NCBI RefSeq assembly: GCF_003391055.1
Contig: NZ_QUAJ01000001.1
Span: forward strand, 62,001-126,000
Direction of reading: 5' to 3'
From: Psychrilyobacter piezotolerans
GTDB lineage: Bacteria; Fusobacteriota; Fusobacteriia; Fusobacteriales; Fusobacteriaceae
DNA length: 64,000 nucleotides
This document shows, piece after piece, positions 1 through 8,903 of the stretch (its first letter is position 1; each line of letters opens with the position of its first letter). The notes under the pieces were generated by a model. The model worked only from the letters and a program-made list of their open reading frames with translations. It searched no databases and was not told the DNA's origin. The position numbers were made by a program, and so were the translations under genes.

Positions 1-73
1 AAGCATCTATCTCATATTTTAAGATGAGATTATCTAAACCTATATAGTTTAAATCGAATACTTTACTTTTCAT
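1..73 (-). CDS. 5' end of an unidentified gene, cut by the window edge
   Basis: A minus-strand ATG at 73-71 follows TTTAGGAGAAAAA, a good ribosome binding site about six bases upstream. It opens 24 codons without a stop (MKSKVFDLNYIGLDN...) to the left edge. Too little is present to name a family. The gene lies downstream of and parallel to the signalling operon, 168 bases from its last gene. That gap (74-241) is AT-rich and shows only a weak long-range inverted repeat (TTCTGC/GCAGAA). Confidence 0.6.
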   Translation of the reverse strand, partial: MKSKVFDLNYIGLDNLILKYEIDA

Positions 74-241
74 TTTTTCTCCTAAACTTACATTTTTTCT
101 TTAAGCAATAATCATTTTATCATTTTTTATGCTTTTCTACAAGAATTTTTTAATTCAATAGATCCAGATAGACACATTAACTTATTCTGCCAAATTAAAA
201 CAACTGATATTATATGGTTTTTCAGCAGAATTCATAATTTT

Positions 242-1213
242 TTAGTATACATAACTTCTATTTTTACCATTCTTTTTGGCAATATATAACCCTTTATCAG
301 CACAATCTATAAATTCTTTTTTTTCAATATCTCTTGTAGGAGCAACACTTGAAATGCCTATACTGACAGTTACAAATTTCGAGGTATCTACTCCCTCATT
401 AACTATTTTTAAATTTTCTACATTTTTTCTTATTTCCTCTGCAATTAATTTTGCTCCATCTGAATCAGTTTCCGGCAGCAATACTATAAATTCTTCCCCG
501 CCTAATCGTGCAACCTGGTCCGTTATTCTTCTCAAAGTCTTTTCGATGATTTTTGCAACATCTTTTAAACATTCATCTCCTTTAAGGTGACCATATGTAT
601 CATTAAAATTTTTAAAATTGTCTATATCAATCATTAATGCTGAGAAAAAACCATTGCTTCTAATGGTCCTTGCCCATTCTAATTTAAATATTTCCTCAAA
701 GGCTCTCCTGTTAAAAACTCCGGTTAATTCATCAATTCTTATAAGGTGATTAAGTTTTTTTTCTACCATTTCCAATTGAGTTATTTTTTCTTCCAGTGCT
801 CTTGTTTTTTCTTCGATTATTTTTGTCTGTTCGTTGAGTTTGACAAATACCTTTACCTTACTTTTCAAAATTTCATTGCTTATTGGTTTATACAGATAAT
901 CAACTGCTCCTAATTCATAGCCCTTAAAAATATATTCCTCTTCTTTATTGATGGCTGTAATAAAAATAATCGGAATATCCTTTGTCTTATTGTTAGCTCT
1001 CATCAATTCAGCAACCTCAAAACCGTTCATCCCGGGCATTTGAACATCCAAAAGAACAATATCAACTTTCTGTTTTAATAATATTTTCAGAGCATCATTT
1101 CCATTAGAAGCAGACAATATCTTTAAATTTTCACCTTCCAGGATCGCTTCCAATGAAATTAAGTTTGCCTTAGTATCATCTACAATAAGTATATTAGTGC
1201 TATAGTTACTCAC
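242..1213 (-). CDS. response regulator with GGDEF diguanylate cyclase output (323 aa)
   Basis: Likely makes cyclic di-GMP when phosphorylated. A receiver domain occupies about residues 7-125, with the acid pair D12-D13, phosphoacceptor D56 in LLDVQMPG and the conserved lysine in YKPIS. A short coiled coil (about 128-160) leads to a GGDEF domain with an intact RLGGEEF active-site loop and the DIDNFKNFND substrate segment. The start is GTG, after AGGGGGAAACAACT; it overlaps the last eight bases of the CheB-like gene, so translation is probably coupled. As last gene of the CheR/CheB/hybrid-kinase operon, it is the obvious c-di-GMP output of that pathway, receiving phosphate from the kinase (inference). 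Confidence 0.93.
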   Translation of the reverse strand: MSNYSTNILIVDDTKANLISLEAILEGENLKILSASNGNDALKILLKQKVDIVLLDVQMPGMNGFEVAELMRANNKTKDIPIIFITAINKEEEYIFKGYELGAVDYLYKPISNEILKSKVKVFVKLNEQTKIIEEKTRALEEKITQLEMVEKKLNHLIRIDELTGVFNRRAFEEIFKLEWARTIRSNGFFSALMIDIDNFKNFNDTYGHLKGDECLKDVAKIIEKTLRRITDQVARLGGEEFIVLLPETDSDGAKLIAEEIRKNVENLKIVNEGVDTSKFVTVSIGISSVAPTRDIEKKEFIDCADKGLYIAKKNGKNRSYVY

Positions 1214-1778
1214 AGTTGTTTCCCCCTATTTTTTTTATGTATCTATTAATCGAATCTAAACTCATAACATCACATGTTGAAACATATTTTAGTGCTGCTC
1301 GTGGCATGGTATCAAAATAAGCTTCTTCAGAATCTTGTACAATACATTTGCCACCTAATTTATTGATCTTTTCAATTCCTAAAGCACCATCTGAATTAGC
1401 TCCTGTCAGGATTATTCCCAGCAGATTATCCGTATATACCTCTGCAGCAGATTTAAAAAGTATATCGATAGATGGCCTTGAATAATTAACTTTTTCTTCC
1501 ACCGATAAAGAAAATGTATAATCATCTTCAATGGACAAGTGATAATTTGAAGGTGCAAAATAAATAACACCATTTTTTATCTCTTCTTTATCCTCCGCTT
1601 CTTTAATCGTCAATTTATTTAAATTTTCATATATCTTTGAAAATCCATCTGTCCTTTCTTTAATATGGATCACAATAATTATAGGTAATTCAATAGTCGG
1701 CTCTAAATCTTTCAATACAATTTTCAGAGCTTCTATCCCCCCTGCAGAAGTTCCTATTACGATAGCTTTATATTTCAT
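1206..1778 (-). CDS. CheB-type methylesterase domain protein without receiver (190 aa)
   Basis: Single-domain protein of the CheB methylesterase/glutamine deamidase family. The catalytic triad is visible: S11 in GTSAGG, H38 in VIHIKE and the aspartate in GANSDGALG. The receiver domain that normally controls chemotaxis CheB is missing, and no chemoreceptor, CheA or CheW lies nearby. With the stand-alone CheR and a coiled-coil hybrid kinase it matches the CheB-CheR-kinase modules found outside chemotaxis; its substrate is unknown. It begins one base after the CheR stop and overlaps the GGDEF gene. Confidence 0.92.
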   Translation of the reverse strand: MKYKAIVIGTSAGGIEALKIVLKDLEPTIELPIIIVIHIKERTDGFSKIYENLNKLTIKEAEDKEEIKNGVIYFAPSNYHLSIEDDYTFSLSVEEKVNYSRPSIDILFKSAAEVYTDNLLGIILTGANSDGALGIEKINKLGGKCIVQDSEEAYFDTMPRAALKYVSTCDVMSLDSINRYIKKIGGNNCE

Positions 1779-1779
1779 A

Positions 1780-2616
1780 TTAACACCCTATCTTCTTTTT
1801 GTAAATTTTTGCAGTAGCAATACTTTCAAATTTTTCATTGACACTGGTAAATCTTAAGTTTTCTTTAGATCCGATACCAATTATCCCTCCTGGTATCAGA
1901 CTTTCTTCAAACAACTCCAGAACTTGATTTTGTAATTCCTTATTAAAATATATCAATACATTCCTGCAGATAATTAAATTAGCATCAATAAAAATTTTAT
2001 CTATTACCAGGTTATGTTCTAAAAACGTTACATTTTTTAATAGATTTTGATCAAATATAGCATGGTCATATTTTGCAACATAATAGTCCGAAAAAGATTT
2101 TCCCCCCCCTGCTTTTTGATAGTTTTTTGTCCATTTTTTTACCTCTTCTATAGGATATATCCCTTCTTTTGCAATATCTAACACCTGTTTATTGATATCT
2201 GTTGCATATATATTTACCCTATTTAACAATCCTTCTTCTTTTAATAAAATTGCCATAGAAATCACTTCTTCACCGGTAGAACAGCCGGCATGCCATATAT
2301 TTATGGATGGATATGTCTTTAAAAGGGGGATCACTTCTTCCCGTAAATCTTTAAAAAATTCAGGGAACCTGAACATCTCTGTTACATTTATAGATAGATC
2401 TAATAATATCTGTTCCAGTACAACTCTATCATAAAGCATCTTTTCCGTTAACTCCGTTATATTTTTTAAATCATTTAATTTAACTCTTCTTAAAATTCTT
2501 CTTTTTAAATGACTTTTTGTATAATTTTTAAAATCATAACCATACCTTAAATAAATCGCTTCAATTAATAATTTTAATTCTATATTCTCTATTTCCAATA
2601 ATTCTTTTTCATTCAT
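1780..2616 (-). CDS. CheR-type SAM-dependent methyltransferase (278 aa)
   Basis: Protein-glutamate O-methyltransferase family. An all-alpha N-terminal part (about 1-80, with RYGYDFKNYT and the basic KRRILRRVK segment) precedes a Rossmann-type methyltransferase domain with the SAM motif AGCSTGEEVIS and the ICRNVLIYF motif typical of CheR. Length fits the family. It starts three bases after the kinase stop and is followed at once by the CheB-like gene, so the four genes form one operon. A methylated target is not obvious: no methyl-accepting receptor lies here, so the hybrid kinase itself, whose long glutamine/glutamate coiled coil resembles a receptor, is a candidate substrate (inference). Confidence 0.92.
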   Translation of the reverse strand: MNEKELLEIENIELKLLIEAIYLRYGYDFKNYTKSHLKRRILRRVKLNDLKNITELTEKMLYDRVVLEQILLDLSINVTEMFRFPEFFKDLREEVIPLLKTYPSINIWHAGCSTGEEVISMAILLKEEGLLNRVNIYATDINKQVLDIAKEGIYPIEEVKKWTKNYQKAGGGKSFSDYYVAKYDHAIFDQNLLKNVTFLEHNLVIDKIFIDANLIICRNVLIYFNKELQNQVLELFEESLIPGGIIGIGSKENLRFTSVNEKFESIATAKIYKKKIGC

Positions 2617-2619
2617 AAT

Positions 2620-5600
2620 TTACAACCAAACCCTGAGTAACGACAATAATTTATTTTTATCAATTGGCTTAGAAAGATACTCGTTGGCTCCAGCTTCAAG
2701 GCAGGCATCTCTGTCACCTTTCATAGCTTTTGCTGTCAAAGCAATAATAGATAAATTTTTAAATTTATCCATCTTCCTTATCTCTCTAATAGCCTCATAT
2801 CCGTCCATAAGAGGCATCATAATATCCATTAAAACCAAATCAGGTTTTTTCATATCCTTTAGTTTTTTTAGTGCTTCAACCCCGTCATTTGCAACTTCTA
2901 CATCAATCCCGTTCATCTCTAAAATACTAGATAACGCGAATACATTCCGCATATCATCATCTACGACTAATATTGTTTTATCTTTAAATATTTCGTCATC
3001 ATTACTTGTGACAACATTCTTATGTTCTTTTACATTATGAACAAATAGTTTGATCTCATCCAATAATCTCTGACTTGATTTATCCCCCTTAATAATAATA
3101 TTTTCAACTTTATTTCTTAATTCTTTTTCTTCATCCATACAAATTTCTTTACCTGTATAAACTATTATTGGAATATTTGAAAAATTACTATCTTCTTTCA
3201 GTCTTTCTATAAATTCAAAATCATTATAATCTAATAATCCTAAATCCAATATCAATAGATCTATATTATTTTCAGTTAGAATTTCTAATGCATTTTCCCC
3301 CGATCTGCTAGAAAAAATTTCAATATCTTTATAGTCATTTTTTATCAGTTCGGTCAGTGCATCATTCTGTATCTTATCATCTTCAACCACTAATATTTTA
3401 TCGATTTTATACCCGCTTAATTCAGCATTCTTTAATATATTTTCAATTTGAACTTTACTTACAGGTTTTTTTAAAAATTCTACATCTTTTTCAAACATAC
3501 TTTTTTCATAATCTCCGCCACTGATAATATTGACAGGAATATCCTTTGTTCTTTTATTGTTCTTTAATCTTTCCAGCACTTCTAACCCGTCAATTTTCGG
3601 CAGTCCTATATCTAAAATGATTCCTGTGGGCATATAATAGTCAGCAAGATATAACCCTATTTCTCCAGTTTCAGCAACAATCACTTTAAATTTTTTTGCT
3701 CTGCTGATATCCATTATAACCTTTGCAAAATTTGGATCATCATCAATAATGAGCAGTACTCTGTCATTGTCATTAATATCATGCCTGTCATCCAGTACAT
3801 AGGGAACTTCAAAAGGTTTTTTAAATAGTTTTTCCCCTTCCTCTTTATTTATTTCTTCTATTAATTCATCGGATACTTTTTTTACAATATTTGTTTTTTC
3901 TTTTTCAAAATGAAAAGTATCGTATGTCACAGGTAAAGTTAAAATAAATTTACTTCCAAGGTCTTTAGTGCTTTCAGCCTCTAATGTCCCGCCTAATAAT
4001 TCAGTGTATTCCTTGGAAATTGAAAGCCCCAGTCCTGTTCCGCCAAATTCTCTGCTTATAGTACCATCTTCTTGCTGGAAAGCATCAAAAATTGTTTTAA
4101 TCTTGTCATCTGAAATTCCGATTCCAGTGTCATTTATTTCAAATTTAATTTTATTATCATCTTCTTTAATATTTAATTGAACACTTCCTTTTTTTGTAAA
4201 TTTGAAAGCATTGGACATTAAATTTTTAACAATTTGTTTAACTTTAACTTCATCGGTCATTATATTTTCAGGCAATCTATCTGAAATATCAACTGAAAAT
4301 TGAAGGTTCTTCTTAATTGATATTTGTTCAAACATCCCTAATATTTCACTTTTAAAGTCTTTAATATTCATCCTTGAAATATTGACTTCCATTTTCCCGG
4401 CTTCAACCTTGGATAAATCTAAAATATCGTTGATTAGTTTTAGTAAATCACTCCCTGAGGTGTTAATAGTTTTTGCAAACTTCCTTTGTTTTTCAGTTAA
4501 ATTTGAATTTTTTTCACCTAATAATTCTGAAAGTATCAATATGCTGTTTAAAGGTGTTCTGAGTTCATGGCTCATATTTGCAAGAAATTCAGATTTATAT
4601 TTATTTGATAAAACTAAATCTTTAGCTTTTCTTTCTAACTCTTTCTGACTGGTATTAAGCTCATTATTTTTATTTTCCAGCTCTTTTTTTTGTATCTCAA
4701 GCATCTCTGTATTTTCTTCTAACTCTTCATTTATGACCCTTAATTCTTCCTGCTGACTTTCTAACTCCGCCTGGGAATCTTTTAATACAACTGATTGTGT
4801 CTCCAGCTCTTCATTTGTAACCCTTAGTTCTTCCTGCTGTATCTGTAGTTTTTCAGCATACTCATTTGCAGCAGCCAATAATTTTTCTACAGTTTCAAAG
4901 TTTAAAATATTATTAATGGCAATCCCTATATTTATTTTAGCTAATTCTAAAAATTCAATTGCAGCATCCGAAAACTCCGATGTTGAAGCTATTTCCAATA
5001 CAGCTACAACTTTACCCTGATAATTACATGGTATAACTACAATATTAGCAGGTGCACTGCTCCCTACCCCGGAATTTATCGATATATAATCTTTTGGAAT
5101 ATCTGAAACTACTATTATTTCTTTTTCTAAAGCTGCCTGCCCGACCAGGCCTTCACCAAATTTAAAAATATTTGGCAGCCCTTTTCTTCTTTTAAATGCA
5201 TAACTTGCAGCCAATTCATATTGTTTTTCATCAGATTCCTCATTCAGTAGGTATACTACCCCGACCTGCCCGTCAATCTTTTTAGTGATAAATGAAATTA
5301 ACTGTCCAAGTAAATTTTGCAGATCCTGATTTGTCTGAGAAATATCATTGATATCCATTTGTCCTTTTTGAATCCAATTTTTTCGTTTTCTTTCATCTAA
5401 ATTCTCTTTCAACTTATGGATAAGCGAGCCATATCCTTTGGATAGTTCAACGAATTCACTGGATGAATTATCTGCAATATCCAATTTTACATCTAATTTA
5501 TTAAAATCAAAATTTTTCATCTTTTCAACAAAATCAATGATGGGAGTAGTAATTTTACTTATTGCAATCCATAACAACATCAATGTTACGATTAATATTA

Positions 5601-6561
5601 TTATCCCTGCTCCGATACTTCTATATGTTGTTTCCATAGTTTTATTTGTCAGTGTTTTTAAATCCGTAAATATATATATATACCAATTGACGTCCACCTG
5701 GGGTATTTCTATCTTTGAAACCACCTCATATCTGTCTTCGTTTTTCCTGGAAATTAAACTTTTTCCTTTTAATTCGTCAATGATGGAACTCACTTCTATC
5801 CCGATTTTAGAAACATTATTGTCATTTAAACCGGAATTAAAATTATTAAAAACAACCTTCCCCATATCATCCACTAAGGCTACATTTTCACCGGTGTTAA
5901 CCAGTTGAGATATCAACTTTTCAAAATATTCCATTGAAATATCTATCCCTGCAACTCCTAGAAATTTATTTTTTTCATATAGTGGCTCCGCTATGGTAAA
6001 CACTAATTTTTCTTCACCATTTTCAATAAATTTATACGGTTGTGAGATAATTGTCACCCCTGCTTTTTTTGCTTCTAAATAAAAATCATAATTCAGAATA
6101 TTATTGATATTACTGATATTAACTTTTCCTGCTTCTTTTACAAGGTATGAAATATACTGGCCATTTTCAGCATACTTGTCATTGTTGATATAATCTGAAT
6201 CTCTTCCGTCAAATGCGTCTAGCTCCATTACAATATTATAACCAATTATATTAGGTTGTTTAAGTATACTCTGTCCTATAATTTTTTCAAATACTTCTCT
6301 TTTATTGTAAATCTCATCATTATCTCTGATCGACATCAATATATTAGAAAACTCCTGATTTACTTTTATATCTTGATAAATTCTTTGTTCAATCTTTAAC
6401 TTATTTATCTCTGCATTATTCTCTAATTTGAATACTCCTCCTTCAAATTCTAAATCTCTGCTATGTTTATACGAATATCCGATGAGTATCGTTCCTATAA
6501 AAAGTATTATGCTAAAAGCCCATGTAAAACCCTTTATTTTTATAGATTTATGTTTTTTCAA
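2620..6561 (-). CDS. membrane hybrid sensor histidine kinase with Cache, HAMP, GAF and three receiver domains (1313 aa)
   Basis: Sensor of the operon. Order: TM1 (12-29), periplasmic Cache-like sensor (about 50-300), TM2 (316-335), HAMP (335-390), GAF (410-555), a Q/E-rich coiled coil with repeated QQEELRV.NEELE units (560-650), HisKA with H665 in NMSHELRTP, ATPase domain (N box near 785, DTGIGIS 811-817, GTGLGLS 841-847), then three receivers near 933-1050, 1060-1175 and 1200-1313. Receivers 2 and 3 keep the acid pair and phosphoacceptor (LILDLGLLD, VLMDIMMPL); receiver 1 has IILDIGLPK. Start is TTG after AGGAGG. A multi-step relay to the REC-GGDEF protein is likely; the ligand is unknown. 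Confidence 0.93.
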   Translation of the reverse strand: MKKHKSIKIKGFTWAFSIILFIGTILIGYSYKHSRDLEFEGGVFKLENNAEINKLKIEQRIYQDIKVNQEFSNILMSIRDNDEIYNKREVFEKIIGQSILKQPNIIGYNIVMELDAFDGRDSDYINNDKYAENGQYISYLVKEAGKVNISNINNILNYDFYLEAKKAGVTIISQPYKFIENGEEKLVFTIAEPLYEKNKFLGVAGIDISMEYFEKLISQLVNTGENVALVDDMGKVVFNNFNSGLNDNNVSKIGIEVSSIIDELKGKSLISRKNEDRYEVVSKIEIPQVDVNWYIYIFTDLKTLTNKTMETTYRSIGAGIIILIVTLMLLWIAISKITTPIIDFVEKMKNFDFNKLDVKLDIADNSSSEFVELSKGYGSLIHKLKENLDERKRKNWIQKGQMDINDISQTNQDLQNLLGQLISFITKKIDGQVGVVYLLNEESDEKQYELAASYAFKRRKGLPNIFKFGEGLVGQAALEKEIIVVSDIPKDYISINSGVGSSAPANIVVIPCNYQGKVVAVLEIASTSEFSDAAIEFLELAKINIGIAINNILNFETVEKLLAAANEYAEKLQIQQEELRVTNEELETQSVVLKDSQAELESQQEELRVINEELEENTEMLEIQKKELENKNNELNTSQKELERKAKDLVLSNKYKSEFLANMSHELRTPLNSILILSELLGEKNSNLTEKQRKFAKTINTSGSDLLKLINDILDLSKVEAGKMEVNISRMNIKDFKSEILGMFEQISIKKNLQFSVDISDRLPENIMTDEVKVKQIVKNLMSNAFKFTKKGSVQLNIKEDDNKIKFEINDTGIGISDDKIKTIFDAFQQEDGTISREFGGTGLGLSISKEYTELLGGTLEAESTKDLGSKFILTLPVTYDTFHFEKEKTNIVKKVSDELIEEINKEEGEKLFKKPFEVPYVLDDRHDINDNDRVLLIIDDDPNFAKVIMDISRAKKFKVIVAETGEIGLYLADYYMPTGIILDIGLPKIDGLEVLERLKNNKRTKDIPVNIISGGDYEKSMFEKDVEFLKKPVSKVQIENILKNAELSGYKIDKILVVEDDKIQNDALTELIKNDYKDIEIFSSRSGENALEILTENNIDLLILDLGLLDYNDFEFIERLKEDSNFSNIPIIVYTGKEICMDEEKELRNKVENIIIKGDKSSQRLLDEIKLFVHNVKEHKNVVTSNDDEIFKDKTILVVDDDMRNVFALSSILEMNGIDVEVANDGVEALKKLKDMKKPDLVLMDIMMPLMDGYEAIREIRKMDKFKNLSIIALTAKAMKGDRDACLEAGANEYLSKPIDKNKLLSLLRVWL

Positions 6562-6596
6562 TTGAAATTTCCTCCTAATTTTAATTTTTTACATAT

Positions 6597-6632
6597 CCAG
6601 TTATTAACTAAACTTTCGCCGTGGTGCACGCA
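6597..6632 (-). repeat. 23-24 nt repeat upstream of the hybrid kinase, also present at 53337-53359
   Basis: The plus strand reads AACTTTCGCCGTGGTGCACG followed by CATTAAAAACCG. The near-identical AACTTTCACCATGGTGCACG followed by CAT stands at 53337-53359. In both places it lies between a terminator and the next minus-strand gene. I read it as a fragment of a dispersed repeat family; a regulatory role is not excluded. Confidence 0.45.
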
Positions 6633-6702
6633 TTAAAAACCGTAGAATAACATCTTAATATTATTACGGGCTTTGTAAGCGCGAGACATCAATTATTACA
6701 AT

Positions 6703-6728
6703 AAAAAAATGGGGAGCCCCCATTTTTT
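6703..6728 (-). terminator. rho-independent terminator of the GGDEF-EAL gene
   Basis: A-rich tract, then AATGGGG, loop, CCCCATT and a T tract. It lies just past the stop of the EAL gene and is nearly symmetric. Confidence 0.8.
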
Positions 6729-6732
6729 CATT

Positions 6733-8655
6733 TTAGACTTTTTTAGTATATTCTTTTTCCTCTATTTTTTTCAATACGATTTCTAATTCTTCTGGTTTTC
6801 CATAGTAGTATCCTTGAAAAATTTCTACCCCCATCTCCTTTAACATATTTACCTCTTGTATAGTTTCTGTCCCCTCCACTATCACTTCTAAACCTAAACT
6901 CTTCCCTAACTCAATGATAGTTTTTATGATCTTCATATTTTCAGGACTCTCAAACATGTTTATTACAAATGAACGGTCAATTTTTAAGGTACTTACCGGC
7001 AGTTTCGATAAATAAGAAAGGGAGGAATACCCTGTACCGAAATCATCTATTGAAAAATTAATTCCTATTTTTTTTAAATTATCCATTTTTTCAATACATT
7101 TATCGACATCATCTATAAATGCACCTTCCGTTAGTTCAAAATTGATTCCTTTTAAAGTTCCGTGTTTAGTTATTATCTCCTCTGAAAAATATTTTTTATT
7201 AAAGTGAATGGGAGATATATTTAATGACACAGGAGTTTTTAACCTCACTATATCTTTTTTTACCTGCTCTATTAAAAAATAAGTTAAATCTATAATCAGT
7301 GAAGATTTTTCAGCTATTGGTATAAATATCCCCGGGGAGATATTCCCTTTTTCAGGATGGTTCCACCTCATAAGGGCTTCAAATTCAACCTTTTTAGTTT
7401 TTAGATTTACTTTAGGCTGGTAGTAAATTTTAAACTCCTTATTCTCTATTCCTTTTTTTATCTCATTTCCCAATAGATAGAATGCCCCGTCTCCGTGTTT
7501 TTTTTCAAAATCAAGCTGGTCAAATAAAGTCTTCATTGTAGTTTTTACAGATACATCTTTCTTATACTCCTTAAAAATTTTACAAATAAAGATCTTATAG
7601 TCGTTTTCCTTAGTTTGATTAAACTTATCTAAATTCTCTAAAAATCTTTTTTCTAATTTTATTACTTCATCTGAGTCAACTGAACCTTCTATAACCACTA
7701 AAAATTGATCTCCATTCAACCTTATAATTTGGTCCCCGCTTCTGAACGTTTCTCTCAATATAGAAACCAAAGAAATTATTGCCTTATCTCCTATTTCCAT
7801 CCCAAATTCATTGTTGATATAGGATAGATCTACTATATCAAATAGCCCAAAATATATATTCTGATTGATTTTAGAAGCATTATTATAATTTATCAGTTCA
7901 TTTAATTTTTCCATACCCTTTTCTCTTTTCAAAACTCCTGTAAGGTTGTCAAAGTTAGATTTTATATAGAGTTCTTCGGTAATTTTTTCTTTCTGGCTAA
8001 GTATTCTTCTGGTAGTAGAAATCAATAAAAGAACTAACAGTATTATTAAAACACCATTTAATATTATATAGGTAAATTTTTCTAAAATTCTTAAACTTAA
8101 ATTTTCCATCTTTATATCTGCACCAGCAATATATTTTCTTCCATCTTTAGATTTCAACACCAGATATATCGACCTGAATCCTCCGCCTTTATCTGTGCTG
8201 TCTATATAATGTATATTTTTATTTTTTAATACATCTATAGTTTCCTTTATGGAATCATCTTCTAAATCTTTAAAATTTACCCAGTAAAGTTCTGTCGGAT
8301 CTCCATTTTTCACCTTATCTATGTATTCCTCAACATCTCCTCCCACTGCTGTATAAGTAGGCATCCCACCTTCATCTATTACGGTAAACAGATAGTCAAC
8401 ATTATTTGCCCTTGACATCTCATTCAAAATTTTTGTTGCTTCCAATGCTTCTTCATCGGTATGTGAATTTTCATCCATACCTTCAAACGTATATTCATCT
8501 CCTAAATAATATGGTATATTTTTTGCCGCCCTGTACAGATTTGAATTTATCGCCTGTAACTCCTTATCTCTCAAATATGAATATCCTAAGTATCCGTAGA
8601 TAAATATTCCTATTGTCAGTAGTACAAAAATTTTCATATTCTGCTTTACCTTCAT
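6733..8655 (-). CDS. membrane GGDEF-EAL protein, probable c-di-GMP phosphodiesterase (640 aa)
   Basis: Two membrane segments (about 8-27 and 195-215) enclose an extracytoplasmic sensor region. The GGDEF domain (about 235-390) is degenerate: the active loop reads RLNGDQF instead of GGDEF, so cyclase activity is doubtful. The EAL domain (about 400-635) looks active, with FEALMRW, the metal-binding ..NLSPIHF equivalent (SLNISPIHF), DDFGTGYSS and the conserved EGTET. Hence the protein probably degrades c-di-GMP and uses the GGDEF part for regulation. The ATG follows GAGGAG by seven bases. It is transcribed separately from the kinase operon but could oppose the cyclase made there. Confidence 0.92.
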   Translation of the reverse strand: MKVKQNMKIFVLLTIGIFIYGYLGYSYLRDKELQAINSNLYRAAKNIPYYLGDEYTFEGMDENSHTDEEALEATKILNEMSRANNVDYLFTVIDEGGMPTYTAVGGDVEEYIDKVKNGDPTELYWVNFKDLEDDSIKETIDVLKNKNIHYIDSTDKGGGFRSIYLVLKSKDGRKYIAGADIKMENLSLRILEKFTYIILNGVLIILLVLLLISTTRRILSQKEKITEELYIKSNFDNLTGVLKREKGMEKLNELINYNNASKINQNIYFGLFDIVDLSYINNEFGMEIGDKAIISLVSILRETFRSGDQIIRLNGDQFLVVIEGSVDSDEVIKLEKRFLENLDKFNQTKENDYKIFICKIFKEYKKDVSVKTTMKTLFDQLDFEKKHGDGAFYLLGNEIKKGIENKEFKIYYQPKVNLKTKKVEFEALMRWNHPEKGNISPGIFIPIAEKSSLIIDLTYFLIEQVKKDIVRLKTPVSLNISPIHFNKKYFSEEIITKHGTLKGINFELTEGAFIDDVDKCIEKMDNLKKIGINFSIDDFGTGYSSLSYLSKLPVSTLKIDRSFVINMFESPENMKIIKTIIELGKSLGLEVIVEGTETIQEVNMLKEMGVEIFQGYYYGKPEELEIVLKKIEEKEYTKKV

Positions 8656-8903
8656 CTATTCTCCTCTATGTTAAATTATTAATTAAATAATCATGTCCAA
8701 TCATCAGTTATTACGCCTGTATTTTTTTCTTACTATTTAAATATATATTTTATTCAATTTTTTTGCAAATTAATTTCATACATATTAAAATAAATTAATT
8801 AGTTTTTAAGTTTTTTATTTCTATTTTTGTACAAATATTACTTTATTTACACTTTTTTTTTTCTATGGTATATTTAATTATAAAAATAAAAGGGGTTTTT
8901 ATT
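8656..8903. other. AT-rich divergent intergenic region before citC
   Basis: This 248-base stretch holds the divergent promoters of the EAL gene and the citCXG genes. It is extremely AT-rich. I see no convincing -35/-10 pair, riboswitch or conserved operator in it. Confidence 0.5.

Noticed and set aside
6562-6702. Possible cyclic di-GMP riboswitch before the hybrid kinase
   Set aside because: I compared the leader with the class I and II conserved loops and do not find them; the CCGTA...TACGG stem fits a repeat fragment.
8865-8903. Earlier start for citC at 8865
   Set aside because: No ribosome binding site before it, and the added 13 residues are not part of the family; AAGGGG precedes 8904.
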